Below are positions 40,008 through 48,309 of a stretch of 64,000 nucleotides of DNA, piece by piece. Origin of the DNA: Micromonospora sp. 15K316 (lineage in GTDB: Bacteria; Actinomycetota; Actinomycetes; Mycobacteriales; Micromonosporaceae); NCBI RefSeq assembly GCF_004348525.1, contig NZ_SMKG01000003.1:62001-126000 (forward strand), read 5' to 3'. The notes beneath the pieces are model-generated. The model worked only from the letters and a program-made list of their open reading frames with translations, did no database searches and was not told where the DNA came from. Position numbers and translations under genes: made by a program. The number at the start of each line of letters is the position of its first letter. Position 1 is the first letter of the stretch.

Positions 40008-40797
40008 GCAGACCCAGCCGGCGGGCAAGATCGCCGTGACGGACGCTGGTCGGATTCCCACCGTCGTCGTGGACGACGTGCACGTGATCTACCGAATCCA
40101 CAAGGGCGCCACCAGCGGCAGCAGCCCGGTTTCCGCCCTGAAGCGCATCGTGTCGCGCACCAACGCCCCGAACATCCGGGAGGTACACGCGGTCAAGGGT
40201 GTCAGCTTCACCGCGTATCAGGGCGAGGCCATCGGGCTGATCGGCAGCAACGGCTCCGGCAAGTCGACCCTGCTGCGGGCCATCGCCGGCCTGCTCCCGC
40301 CAGCCCGAGGCGCGGTCTACACCCTCGGGCAGCCGTCGCTGCTCGGCGTGAACGCGGCCCTGCTCAACGACCTCTCCGGCGAGCGCAACGTGGTGCTCGG
40401 CTGCCTGGCCATGGGCATGCCGCCGGAGGAGGTCAAGCGGCTGGCCCCGGAGATCATTGAGTTCTCCGGCATCAACGAGCGGGGCGACTTCGCCTCACTG
40501 CCGATGCGCACCTACTCCTCCGGCATGGGCGCCCGGCTGCGCTTCGCCATCTCCTCGGCGAAGAAGCACGACGTACTGCTCATCGACGAGGCGCTCGCGA
40601 CCGGCGACCGGAAGTTCCGGGCCCGCAGCGAGCAGCGGGTCCGGGAGCTGCGCGACAGCGCCGGCACCGTCTTCCTGGTGAGCCACTCGCTCGGCTCGAT
40701 CCGGGACACCTGCGAGCGGACCATCTGGCTGGAGGGCGGCGTCCTGAAGATGGACGGCCCGACCAACGAGGTCTGCGACGCGTACGAAGGAAAGTAG
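40000..40797 (+). CDS. Polysaccharide/teichoic acid ABC exporter ATPase (Wzt/TagH-like)
   Basis: 265 residues: Walker A GSNGSGKST (82-90), signature YSSGM (172-176), Walker B DVLLIDE (191-197) and the switch histidine in LVSHS. The HAVKGVSF lead-in and signature region are TagH/Wzt-like. There is no extra C-terminal carbohydrate-binding domain, so export is not obviously gated by a chain-end modification. GTG start within the permease gene. Confidence 0.92.
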   Translation: MAEQTQPAGKIAVTDAGRIPTVVVDDVHVIYRIHKGATSGSSPVSALKRIVSRTNAPNIREVHAVKGVSFTAYQGEAIGLIGSNGSGKSTLLRAIAGLLPPARGAVYTLGQPSLLGVNAALLNDLSGERNVVLGCLAMGMPPEEVKRLAPEIIEFSGINERGDFASLPMRTYSSGMGARLRFAISSAKKHDVLLIDEALATGDRKFRARSEQRVRELRDSAGTVFLVSHSLGSIRDTCERTIWLEGGVLKMDGPTNEVCDAYEGK

Positions 40798-40806
40798 CGC
40801 CTCGAC

Positions 40807-40845
40807 GAGCGCATCGACCGGTCCGCTGGCCCGGCCGGTGCGCTC
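40807..40845 (+). terminator. Imperfect hairpin after the ABC exporter operon
   Basis: GAGCGCA with ACCGG (40807-40820) pairs with CCGGCCGG plus TGCGCTC (up to 40845) with one small mismatch. It is ten bases past the ATPase stop, followed by 140 bases before the next start, so the CDP-ribitol synthase gene probably has its own promoter. Confidence 0.5.
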
Positions 40846-40985
40846 AGTCATAGGCGCTAAGGTTCTCTGGGCGCCACCCGTGGTTCATGGCACGCCGGGT
40901 TCGAGGCCTCGACCTACCGGCCGTCGCCGAGCCATCCGGTCACCCGGACACAAAGCACGTCATCAGGCAGAAGCGAGGGACGGTA

Positions 40986-42482
40986 ATGACGCAGCGCCAC
41001 ACCACCACGACGGACGCCACGCCGGCGACGCCGGCACCCTGGCGGCCCTCGCGGACGGTGGCTGTGATCCTCGCCGGGGGGACCGGGACACGACTGGGAC
41101 TCGGCATCCCCAAGCAACTGTTGAAGATCGCCGGTAAGCCGATCATCGAACACACTCTCGCCGTCTTCGAGGCCGCGCCGGAGATCGACGAGATCATCGT
41201 GCTGATGGCGGTCGGCCACGTGCCCGACGCACAGCGAATCGTCGAGAAGGCCGGGCTGCACAAGGTCAGCAAGGTGATCGAGGGGGGCGACACGCGTAAC
41301 GAGACCACCCGGATCGCCCTGGAGGCCATCGGCGAGGAGGACTGCAACGTCCTCTTCCATGATGCGGTGCGGCCCCTGGTCAGCCACCGGATCGTCCGCG
41401 AGTGCGTGAACGCCCTCTGGACCTACTCAGCGGTCGACGTGGCCATCCCGTCGGCCGACACGATCATCCAGGTGGACGAGGACGAGTGCATCACCGACAT
41501 CCCGGTGCGCTCCTCGCTGCGCCGTGGCCAGACCCCGCAGGCGTTCCGCTCCGGCACGATTCGCGAGGCCTACCGGCTGGCCGAGGGCGACCCGCACTTC
41601 GCCGCCACCGACGACTGTGGCGTGGTGCTGCGCTACCTGCCCGGCACGCCGATCAAGGTGATCGACGGCTCGGACGAGAACATCAAGGTCACCCACCCGG
41701 TCGACGTCCACCTCGCGGACAAGCTCTTCCAGCTCGCCGCCGCGCGGGTGCCCCGGCTCGCCGACCACCGCGGCTACCGGGAGGAGCTGACCGGGCGGAC
41801 CGTGGTCATCTTCGGCGGCAGCTACGGCATCGGCCACGACCTGGCCGAACTCGCCACCCGCCACGGCGCGCAGGTCTTCCCGTTCAGCCGCAGCAGCACC
41901 GGCACCCACGTCGAGCGACCCGAGGACGTCGAAGCGGCGCTGAAGACGGCGTTCGAGGCGACCGGCCGGATCGACCACGTGGTCGTCACCGCGGGCGTAC
42001 TCGAGAAGGGCAACCTCGCCGAGATGGACGAGGAGACCATGGACCGGGTCCTCCAGGTCAACTTCGTCGGACCGGTCACCGTGGCCCGCCTGGCCCTGCC
42101 CTACCTCCAGCAGACCAAGGGGCAGCTGCTGCTCTACACCTCCAGCTCGTACACCCGGGGTCGGGCGCGTTACGCGCTCTACTCGGCCACCAAGGCCGCG
42201 CTGGTCAACCTCACCCAGGCGCTGGCCGACGAGTGGGCGGAGGTCGGCGTCCGGGTCAACTGCGTCAACCCGGAGCGGACGGCCACCCCGATGCGAACCC
42301 GGGCCTTCGGCGAGGAGCCGGAGCACACCCTGCTCTCGGCCGAGGCGGTGGCGCAGGCCTCGCTGGACGTACTGATCTCCGAACTCACCGGGCAGGTCAT
42401 CGACGTACGCCGGCCGCAGGGCGAGGCGCCGCCGGCGGTGCCCGCCCAGGCGGTGCGGGCCGGCGCCGACGCCGTGGGCTGA
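40986..42482 (+). CDS. Fused ribitol-5-phosphate cytidylyltransferase / ribulose-5-phosphate reductase
   Basis: 498 residues. Residues about 25-265 form an IspD/TarI-type cytidylyltransferase (VILAGGTGTRLGLGIPKQLLKI, FHDAVRPLVS, RRGQTPQAFR). Residues about 270-480 form an SDR with GGSYGIG near 277 and YSATK near 399. The same order occurs in Bcs1/Acs1 of Haemophilus, which reduces ribulose-5-phosphate and makes CDP-ribitol, the precursor of ribitol-phosphate polymers. GAGGGA precedes ATG 40986. The next gene is a TagF/TarL-like polymerase, in keeping with this role. Confidence 0.88.
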   Translation: MTQRHTTTTDATPATPAPWRPSRTVAVILAGGTGTRLGLGIPKQLLKIAGKPIIEHTLAVFEAAPEIDEIIVLMAVGHVPDAQRIVEKAGLHKVSKVIEGGDTRNETTRIALEAIGEEDCNVLFHDAVRPLVSHRIVRECVNALWTYSAVDVAIPSADTIIQVDEDECITDIPVRSSLRRGQTPQAFRSGTIREAYRLAEGDPHFAATDDCGVVLRYLPGTPIKVIDGSDENIKVTHPVDVHLADKLFQLAAARVPRLADHRGYREELTGRTVVIFGGSYGIGHDLAELATRHGAQVFPFSRSSTGTHVERPEDVEAALKTAFEATGRIDHVVVTAGVLEKGNLAEMDEETMDRVLQVNFVGPVTVARLALPYLQQTKGQLLLYTSSSYTRGRARYALYSATKAALVNLTQALADEWAEVGVRVNCVNPERTATPMRTRAFGEEPEHTLLSAEAVAQASLDVLISELTGQVIDVRRPQGEAPPAVPAQAVRAGADAVG

Positions 42483-42525
42483 CGGCGCACCTGCTGATCC
42501 TCGAAACGGCCGTGAACGGAGCAAC

Positions 42526-44241
42526 ATGCGTGGTGACCTGTTCCGCAAGCTGATCGCCCGGTGCCTGAGCGTCGGGCTCGCCGTACTGGCCTTCCTCACC
42601 GCCGCGCTGACCGGCGCGACCGGCTGGGGCCTCGCGCTGACGGTCGCCGCCCTCGGGGCCGCGGCCATGGAGCGGCGGATCCGCCCCGGCGCGGACACCG
42701 CCGCCGAGACGACGTTGATCGCCGCCGCCGTGCTGGTCGCGTACGCACGGCGGCTCGACGACGGGTTCGACCCGGCGCTGGCCGCCACCGCGCTGGCCCT
42801 GCTCGGGCTGGTGCTGCTGGTCGGGCCGCTGCGCCAGGCCGGCGGCCTGGAGGTCCGCACCGCGAACCTGCCGGTGCGGTCCTGGGCTCCGCTGGTCGCC
42901 ACGCACCTCGGCGACGCGCTGCTCGGCCTGCTCGCCGTGGTGGCGCTGGCCGCCGCGCTGACCCTGCCCGCGCCGGCGGCGCTGGTCGCGGCCGTACTGG
43001 TCGCGGCCGGCGCCGGGGCGGTCGGGGCGGACCTGGCCCGGCGACGCTTCCGGCCGTCCGCGTCGGGCGGGACGGTGCCCCGGGCGTTGCGCGCGTACGA
43101 ACCGGAGTTCGTGCTCTACTTCTCCGCACCGCCCGGGTCGGAGTACCAGGTCACCATGTGGCTGCCGTATCTGGAGCGGATCGGCCGGCCGTTCCTGGTG
43201 GTGCTCCGCGAGCCGGAGTTCCTGGCCCCGATCGCCGCGGCCACCGGCGCCCCGGTGGTCTACTGCCCCACCCTGCGCGCGCTGGACGAGGTGCTGGTGC
43301 CGAGCCTGAGGGCGGCCTTCTACGTCAACCACGGCGCGAAGAACAGCCACTTCATCCGGTTCACCCAGCTGACCCACGTGCAGCTGCACCACGGCGACAG
43401 CGACAAGGCGCCGAGCGCCAACCCGGTCTCCGCGATCTTCGACCGGATCTTCGTGGCCGGGCAGGCCGCGATCGAGCGGTACGCGCGGGTCGGCGTGGAC
43501 ATCCCGGCGGAGAAGTTCGTGGTGGTCGGCCGCCCCCAGGTCGAGTCGATCGAGGTACGTCCCGAGCGGCTGCCCGCGCACACCCCCCGGACCGTCCTCT
43601 ACACACCGACCTGGACCGGCCACCACGCGGACGCCGACTACTGCTCGCTGCCGGTGGCCGAGCCGCTGCTGCGGCGGCTGCTGGACCGGGGCGTGACGGT
43701 CATCCTGCGCGCCCACCCGTACACCACGCAGAATCCGGCGTCCGCCCGGCAGCTCGGCCGGCTCACCGAGCTGCTGGCCGCCGACCGGACGCGGACCGGT
43801 CGGCAGCACCTCTGGGGCGCGGCGGCCAGCCGGGACCTGAGCCTGGTGGAGTGCGTGAACCGGTCCGACGCGCTCATCTCCGACGTCTCCGGAGTCATCT
43901 CGGACTACCTCTACTCCGGCAAGCCGTTCGCGGTGACGGACATGGGCGCCGACGGCGACTCGTTCACCGAGCGGTTCCCGCTGGCGGCCGCGGGCTACGT
44001 GCTGCGCCGGAACATGGCCGACCTGGACGAGGTGCTGGACCGGCTGCTCGACAGCGACCCGCTCGCCGCGCAGCGCTGGGAGACCCGGCGTCGCTACCTC
44101 GGCGACTTTCCGGCCGAGTCGTACGCCGAGGCATTCCTCGCCGCCGCCCGGCGGGAGCTGGAGCCGGCCGGGAAGCCGCCGGCGCCGCGGGCCGTTCGGC
44201 CGGTCGAGACGGACGCCACGCCCCTGCCCACCATCGTCTGA
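42526..44241 (+). CDS. Membrane-anchored TagF/TarL-like polyol-phosphate polymerase
   Basis: 571 residues. Hydrophobic helices fill about 10-175, followed by a GT-B TagF-like domain with VQLHHGDSDKAPSANP near 289, ILRAHPYTTQN near 400 and ALISDVSGVISDYLYSGKPF near 447. Next to the CDP-ribitol synthase gene, it most likely polymerises or primes ribitol-phosphate. Paralogous in layout to the protein at 20340. Confidence 0.85.
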   Translation: MRGDLFRKLIARCLSVGLAVLAFLTAALTGATGWGLALTVAALGAAAMERRIRPGADTAAETTLIAAAVLVAYARRLDDGFDPALAATALALLGLVLLVGPLRQAGGLEVRTANLPVRSWAPLVATHLGDALLGLLAVVALAAALTLPAPAALVAAVLVAAGAGAVGADLARRRFRPSASGGTVPRALRAYEPEFVLYFSAPPGSEYQVTMWLPYLERIGRPFLVVLREPEFLAPIAAATGAPVVYCPTLRALDEVLVPSLRAAFYVNHGAKNSHFIRFTQLTHVQLHHGDSDKAPSANPVSAIFDRIFVAGQAAIERYARVGVDIPAEKFVVVGRPQVESIEVRPERLPAHTPRTVLYTPTWTGHHADADYCSLPVAEPLLRRLLDRGVTVILRAHPYTTQNPASARQLGRLTELLAADRTRTGRQHLWGAAASRDLSLVECVNRSDALISDVSGVISDYLYSGKPFAVTDMGADGDSFTERFPLAAAGYVLRRNMADLDEVLDRLLDSDPLAAQRWETRRRYLGDFPAESYAEAFLAAARRELEPAGKPPAPRAVRPVETDATPLPTIV

Positions 44242-44244
44242 GCG

Positions 44245-44279
44245 GGTGGCCGGGGAGACTCCCCGCCTTCCCGGCCACC
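44245..44279. terminator. Hairpin between convergent genes
   Basis: GGTGGCCGGG (44245-44254) pairs perfectly with CCCGGCCACC (44270-44279), with further pairing inside the loop. It is just after the stop at 44241 and before the minus-strand stop at 44297, so it can serve both genes. Confidence 0.75.
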
Positions 44280-44296
44280 GCCGACCCGGTGGTGGC

Positions 44297-45040
44297 TCAG
44301 CAGTAGGTCTCGACGAGCGCCAGCACCGCCTCCGGGTCCTCGACGTGGGCGTTGTGGCCGAGCCCGGCGAGCGTGGCGACCGGAACCCCGTAACGCCGCA
44401 GCTGTGCGTCGGTGACCAACGGGTCGTACTCGCCGCGCGCCAGCAGGACCGGCACGTCGGTGGCGGCCAGCAACGCCGCCAGGTCCGGCTCGCCGACGGC
44501 GAACGCGCCCGGGTCCATGGCCAGTCGCCAGCGCCCGTCAACCTCGCGCAGCCCGGCCGTCACCCGCGGATCGTCCGGGGCGACCAGCCCGGCCAGCCCG
44601 GAGACCCGCAGGTAGCGCTGGGCGGCCTCGTCCCGGCTGGGGTACCAGGCGACCGGACGGGCGGCCAACTCGCGCGCCTTCGCCAGCTCGGCGTCGGACC
44701 ATATCGCCTTGATGCCGAGCCCGACGACGGCGGCGACCGGCAGCCCGGAGCCGCGCGCGGCGAGTGTCAGGCCGACCACCCCGCCGAGCGAGTGACCCAG
44801 CACGATCAGACGCTCCTCCGGTGCGAGCGCGGCGGCCACCCGCTCGGCCAGCGCGGCGAAGGAGTAGGCGGGCAGCGGCGGTGACGTGCCGTGGCCGGCC
44901 AGGTCCGGCGCGAGCCAGCGCCCCGCCCACCGCCGCTCCAGCAGCGCCGCCCCGGGCAGCCACACCTCGCCGGTCGCGCCCATGCCGTGCAGCAGCAGCA
45001 GGGCGGGCCGACCGGCGGTACGGGCATCGGCGTCGGTCAT
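44297..45040 (-). CDS. Alpha/beta-hydrolase fold protein
   Basis: 247 residues: LLLLHGMGATGEVW (oxyanion strand), nucleophile elbow GHSLGG near residue 93, acid in EYDPLV and catalytic histidine in GLGHNAHVEDP close to the end. Complete triad and no signal peptide, so a cytoplasmic esterase or lactonase-type enzyme; the substrate is unknown. It does not obviously belong to the surface glycan pathway. Confidence 0.88.
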   Translation of the reverse strand: MTDADARTAGRPALLLLHGMGATGEVWLPGAALLERRWAGRWLAPDLAGHGTSPPLPAYSFAALAERVAAALAPEERLIVLGHSLGGVVGLTLAARGSGLPVAAVVGLGIKAIWSDAELAKARELAARPVAWYPSRDEAAQRYLRVSGLAGLVAPDDPRVTAGLREVDGRWRLAMDPGAFAVGEPDLAALLAATDVPVLLARGEYDPLVTDAQLRRYGVPVATLAGLGHNAHVEDPEAVLALVETYC

Positions 45041-45105
45041 GGACGCAGTGTGCCACCGGGGCGTCGGCAGGGCGAGGGCGGAGATCCGACAGCGGGCCGC
45101 AACGA

Positions 45106-45148
45106 CGTCGGGCGCCGGCCCCCGAGTCAGGGGTGCCGGCGCCCGACG
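45106..45148 (-). terminator. Perfect 14-bp hairpin after the C39 peptidase gene
   Basis: CGTCGGGCGCCGGC (45106-45119) pairs perfectly with GCCGGCGCCCGACG (45135-45148). It lies directly downstream of the minus-strand stop at 45161 and upstream of the hydrolase gene. Confidence 0.75.
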
Positions 45149-45160
45149 TGCGCGCGGTCG

Positions 45161-45979
45161 TCAGGCGGAGTAACCGCGGGAGGTCATCCAGTTCGCCAGG
45201 TCGATCGTGGTGATCCAGTACGACGGCACGGCCGGGTTCGCCGAGTCGGCGATCTTCACGGTGCGGCCCTGGTCCCGGTAGCCGACGACGGCGATGTAGT
45301 GCCCGCCGCCGAAGGAGTGCCAGCCGCCGTCGGTGTCGACGGCGTCGCCGACGATGTTCGCGACCACGCCGCGCCCGTCGGTGATGGCCCGGACGACGTC
45401 GGCCTGGAGCTGGTCCATCTGGGCCGGACGCGGCGCCGTCGGGAACATCGTGGTCTTGTACGGGTTGCCCTTGACCATCGCGTTCAGCACCCGCGTGGTG
45501 TCCTCGGCGGAGTTGGTGCCCATCTCGGTGGTGCCGAGGCGGGCGGCCAGGTCGTCCTGGCTGCGTTCGATGCCGGCGGCGCTGAGCGCGTTCCGGGTGG
45601 CGGCGGGCCCGCAGTAGTAGAAGGTGGTCTGCGCCTGGTAGTCGTAGTCGAGGACCTTGCTCGCCGGCGGCTTCGGCGGTGCCGGCTTGCGGGTCAGGTC
45701 CGGGTCCGCGGACTTCTTCGCCGCCGGCGCGCTGGTCGTGGGCGAACTGGTCGCCGGCGTCGCGGGCCGCTGCTCGCCGAGGGAGGCGATGCCGGCGTCG
45801 CTGCGCAGTTCCGCCGCGACCGCGGCGGAGGCGCGCTGCGCGGCGGGTGCTTCGTCGGCGCCGTTGAGCAGGGCGCCGGTGGTGGTCGCCAGCACCACGG
45901 CGGTGGCGGAGGCGGCGGCGACCTGGTACGGGCGCGCGCCGGCCAGGCGACGGAGCTGACGCTTCAAGGTGTGCTTCAC
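45161..45979 (-). CDS. Exported C39-like cysteine peptidase
   Basis: 272 residues. A basic start and hydrophobic segment (AAASATAVVLATTTGALL, 21-38) give a signal peptide or membrane anchor, then a Pro/Ala/Thr-rich linker to about 108. The peptidase_C39_2-like domain has cysteine 123 (FYYCGPAATRNAL), histidine 227 (GGGHYIAVVGY) and aspartate 245 (IADSANP). It probably cleaves peptides or wall crosslinks outside the cell. GTG 45979 has GGAGGAA upstream. The long leader carries a c-di-AMP riboswitch, linking expression to wall/osmotic state. Confidence 0.88.
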   Translation of the reverse strand: MKHTLKRQLRRLAGARPYQVAAASATAVVLATTTGALLNGADEAPAAQRASAAVAAELRSDAGIASLGEQRPATPATSSPTTSAPAAKKSADPDLTRKPAPPKPPASKVLDYDYQAQTTFYYCGPAATRNALSAAGIERSQDDLAARLGTTEMGTNSAEDTTRVLNAMVKGNPYKTTMFPTAPRPAQMDQLQADVVRAITDGRGVVANIVGDAVDTDGGWHSFGGGHYIAVVGYRDQGRTVKIADSANPAVPSYWITTIDLANWMTSRGYSA

Positions 45980-46235
45980 GGTTCCTCCACGGTTCGGGGG
46001 GGGTGAGCGACCGGCAGCCGTACCGGAGACCGGGTAGGCGGCACCACGCGGACCGGGTCCGCGGAACGTTTGGTGGGTCGCTCAGGGGACGCCCGGTGGA
46101 CCGGGCGGCGAGACGCGGGTGCCGGATCAGCTCGCTGCTACGGGGCGGGCGAGCGCGGGCACCGGGGCGCCGTGGAGGTTCGGGGACGGCCGAGGGGTGG
46201 GTTCGTGCACCACAGGGATGGAACTCCTTCCGGCA

Positions 46236-46356
46236 CCGCCTACCGGGTTAGCTGACGGATTCGGGCGGGAAGATCGCCCTACCGCGGGCCGTGGCTCGCG
46301 GATTCACCCCGGACGTACATGTGGGTCCCCGGCTCGTGAAATCGACGATTAGGCGG
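46236..46356 (-). promoter_or_regulatory. c-di-AMP (ydaO/yuaA-type) riboswitch aptamer
   Basis: Read on the minus strand, CCGCCTA (46356-46350) pairs with TAGGCGG (46242-46236) as the closing P1 stem. Inside are the invariant ydaO-class blocks in the right order: GGGGACCCA (46330-46322), GGGGTGAATCC (46310-46300), GTAGGGCGA plus a short hairpin, and CCGAATCCGTCAGCTAAC (about 46264-46247). This class binds cyclic di-AMP and usually turns genes off; in actinomycetes it precedes cell-wall hydrolase genes. About 255 bases separate it from the peptidase start, with two small hairpins (near 46048-46065 and 46090-46107) that could be the expression platform. Confidence 0.93.
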
Positions 46357-46405
46357 GTCGGCGCGGCGTCGCCACTTGCGATCGGTTACCGCACCGGACG
46401 GGCTG

Positions 46406-46434
46406 ACAGTACTGGCCGCCGCTGGGCCTGCCAA
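46406..46434 (-). promoter_or_regulatory. Promoter for the riboswitch-controlled peptidase transcript
   Basis: On the minus strand TTGGCA (46434-46429) is followed after exactly 17 bases by TACTGT (46411-46406). A start about seven bases on would lie near 46399, some 43 bases before the riboswitch P1 stem. Confidence 0.6.
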
Positions 46435-46728
46435 CCCCGTCTCACCTGCTCAAACCTGTTCCACCGAACAATTTTTCCGGGCGGTGCGGCGCTGGCGTGA
46501 ATCAATGGGACGCGCAGTTCGGGTGGCACCCGGAGGGCCACAACGGGACAGCTCGTCGGCAACCTCTCCGGCAGGCGGGGAGGATTGGGATCGGTTGATC
46601 CCACTGACCGTTTCCGGATTCCTGTGACCGGCGTCACCGAATTGCCGCGCCGAATTGGAGCGGAAGCCGGCCGATGACCTCGCCGGGCCGCCGCCGGAGA
46701 GCCGCAGCGAGGCCCGGGAACCGCCCGG
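46435..46728. other. Gene-free stretch upstream of the riboswitch promoter
   Basis: These 294 bases lie between the peptidase promoter and the end of the next minus-strand gene. There is an AT-rich patch (AACAATTTTTCC near 46468-46479) that may belong to the promoter's upstream element. Short reading frames here have no ribosome site or convincing composition. Confidence 0.5.
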
Positions 46729-47502
46729 TCAGCCCACCCTCGCCGGCCGCCAACGGGCGGTCACCAGCCGGGCGGGGGCGGTGGCCGCCGGCCGGCTCGC
46801 CGTCGACCGGGCCGGGCGGACCCGGGCCGCCGCCGCGTACGCCTCGGCGGCCAGGGCACGGGCCGCGTCGGCGGCGAGTTCGGCGTCCCGCCAGGCGTTG
46901 CGCTCCCGCTCCTGGGCCGCCCGGTAGCCGGCCAGCCGCCCGTCCCGCACCACCCGGGCCAGGCGCACCTCCTGGTCGACCGGGTGCAGCCGGGGATCCC
47001 AGCCGTCACGCCGGCCGAAGACGTCGCCGAGCTGGCGCAGGGTGAGATCACCCCGCCAGTACGCCGCGGTGGCCGCCCGGTGCAGGTGGCGTTCCCGGGC
47101 CGCGTACTCCATCGGGGTGCGAGGCGTGCGGGGTGTCGGCAGGGCACCGGCGCCGACGAACCGGCGGGCGGCGCTCTCGGCCTCGTCGTACGCCGCCCAG
47201 GCCCGGTCCAGGTCGGTCTGGGCCGATGACCACGCGGCCCGCCTCCGGCGGGCGGTCTGCGCCGCGCCGGCCGCGGCGACGGCCACCTCGTCGGCGTACC
47301 GGCGCAGGTCGGCCGACTCGGCCGCCGCCAGCTCGCGGTCGGTCGGCACGGCCGGGGCGCTCGGGTCGCCCTCCGGCCGGTCGCGGTCGGGGCGGGCGAC
47401 CAGCACGGTGAGCACGATCAGGGCCAGCAGCAGCAGGGCCGACCAGATGGCGGCGGCCTGCGGCACCTCGACGAGGAACTGGTAGAGGACGGTCTTCTCC
47501 AT
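46729..47502 (-). CDS. Single-pass membrane protein with long alanine/arginine-rich helix
   Basis: 257 residues: one membrane helix at about 17-37 (AAAIWSALLLLALIVLTVLV), then a mostly helical cytoplasmic region rich in Ala, Arg and Glu, probably coiled-coil. ATG 47502 follows GAGGTG. No family recognised and no catalytic motif seen. Confidence 0.7.
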   Translation of the reverse strand: MEKTVLYQFLVEVPQAAAIWSALLLLALIVLTVLVARPDRDRPEGDPSAPAVPTDRELAAAESADLRRYADEVAVAAAGAAQTARRRRAAWSSAQTDLDRAWAAYDEAESAARRFVGAGALPTPRTPRTPMEYAARERHLHRAATAAYWRGDLTLRQLGDVFGRRDGWDPRLHPVDQEVRLARVVRDGRLAGYRAAQERERNAWRDAELAADAARALAAEAYAAAARVRPARSTASRPAATAPARLVTARWRPARVG

Positions 47503-47540
47503 GTCGGCACCTCAGAACAGGCAGACGCGAATGCGGGAGC

Positions 47541-47558
47541 CGCCCGGCCGGCCGGGCG
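47541..47558. terminator. Short GC-only palindrome
   Basis: An 18-base perfect palindrome, CGCCCGGCC followed by its complement, between two minus-strand genes. It can fold as a seven-pair stem with a four-base loop and may end transcription of the upstream gene ending at 47651. Confidence 0.4.
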
Positions 47559-47650
47559 AGGCCGGTTCGGCCACGCCGGGCGCCGGGGCGGGCGCGGTTG
47601 ACACGTTCGGCGGGCACGGCGGGGCGACCTGCTCGCCCCTGCCGTCGGGG

Positions 47651-48094
47651 TCAGCTTCCGGGCGGGGCCCGGGGCGCGCGAACGGTCCGGATCGCGTTGC
47701 GCTGCGGCTCCGCCTCGGTGGCCGCGACGGTGACCGAGGCGGCGACCGGTGCGGCGAGGGCGGACCCTTCGCCGGCGACGCCGTGCGCGGCCGGCCCGGC
47801 GGCCGTCGGGACCCCGGAGTCGGCGGTGGCGCGGTGCGTGACGGTGACGTCCGGGTGGGTGACGGCCGCGACGGTGACGACCGGCGAGCCGGGGGCCCCG
47901 GTCGACGCGGGCGCGCAGCCGCAGGCCCACGAGGCGCCCACCGGCGCCTGCTCGGCGGCGGCTCCCGGCTGCGGGGCCTCGAACGGCGACAGCGACCCGA
48001 CGGTCAACGCGCCGAGCACCGTGAGGCCGGCCAGCAGCCGAGCGACCCAACGCGCCACCCACCACAAGGGATCGGTGAGCGCGAGGGACGGCAT
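47651..48094 (-). CDS. Putative exported small protein
   Basis: 147 residues: a hydrophobic N-terminal segment (LLAGLTVLGALTVGSL, about 20-35), then a low-complexity Ala/Val/Thr/Pro-rich tail with two cysteines (WACGC). Could be membrane-anchored or secreted. No homology recognised; competing frames exist in this very GC-rich stretch. The 215 bases upstream, to the acyltransferase stop at 48310, show nothing else convincing. Confidence 0.5.
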   Translation of the reverse strand: MPSLALTDPLWWVARWVARLLAGLTVLGALTVGSLSPFEAPQPGAAAEQAPVGASWACGCAPASTGAPGSPVVTVAAVTHPDVTVTHRATADSGVPTAAGPAAHGVAGEGSALAAPVAASVTVAATEAEPQRNAIRTVRAPRAPPGS

Positions 48095-48309
48095 GGGGCA
48101 ACGCTACCCCCGTCGCCGCCGCAGTCGTACCGGAGCCGGGCGTGTCGGAACGCCGCGCCGATGGCATCGGCCAGGGTGGACGCTCCGGCGCTCGGGGAAA
48201 GGTCGGAGCCGGGCGTGACCATCGACTCGGCTTCCGGGAGGTCGGCCGTCCCGGTCGCGGCGTCGCCCGGCAGGCTCGACGACCGGGTCGGTCCGGTGCG
48301 GCGCGACTC

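Noticed and set aside
42397-44541. 714-codon minus-strand frame opposite the TagF/TarL-like gene
   Set aside because: Low-complexity shadow without ribosome site; the + strand has HGDSDK and SDVSGVISDY motifs.
46003-46627. Several short + strand frames (60-83 codons) upstream of the peptidase
   Set aside because: No ribosome sites or coherent composition; the stretch is explained by the minus-strand promoter and riboswitch leader.
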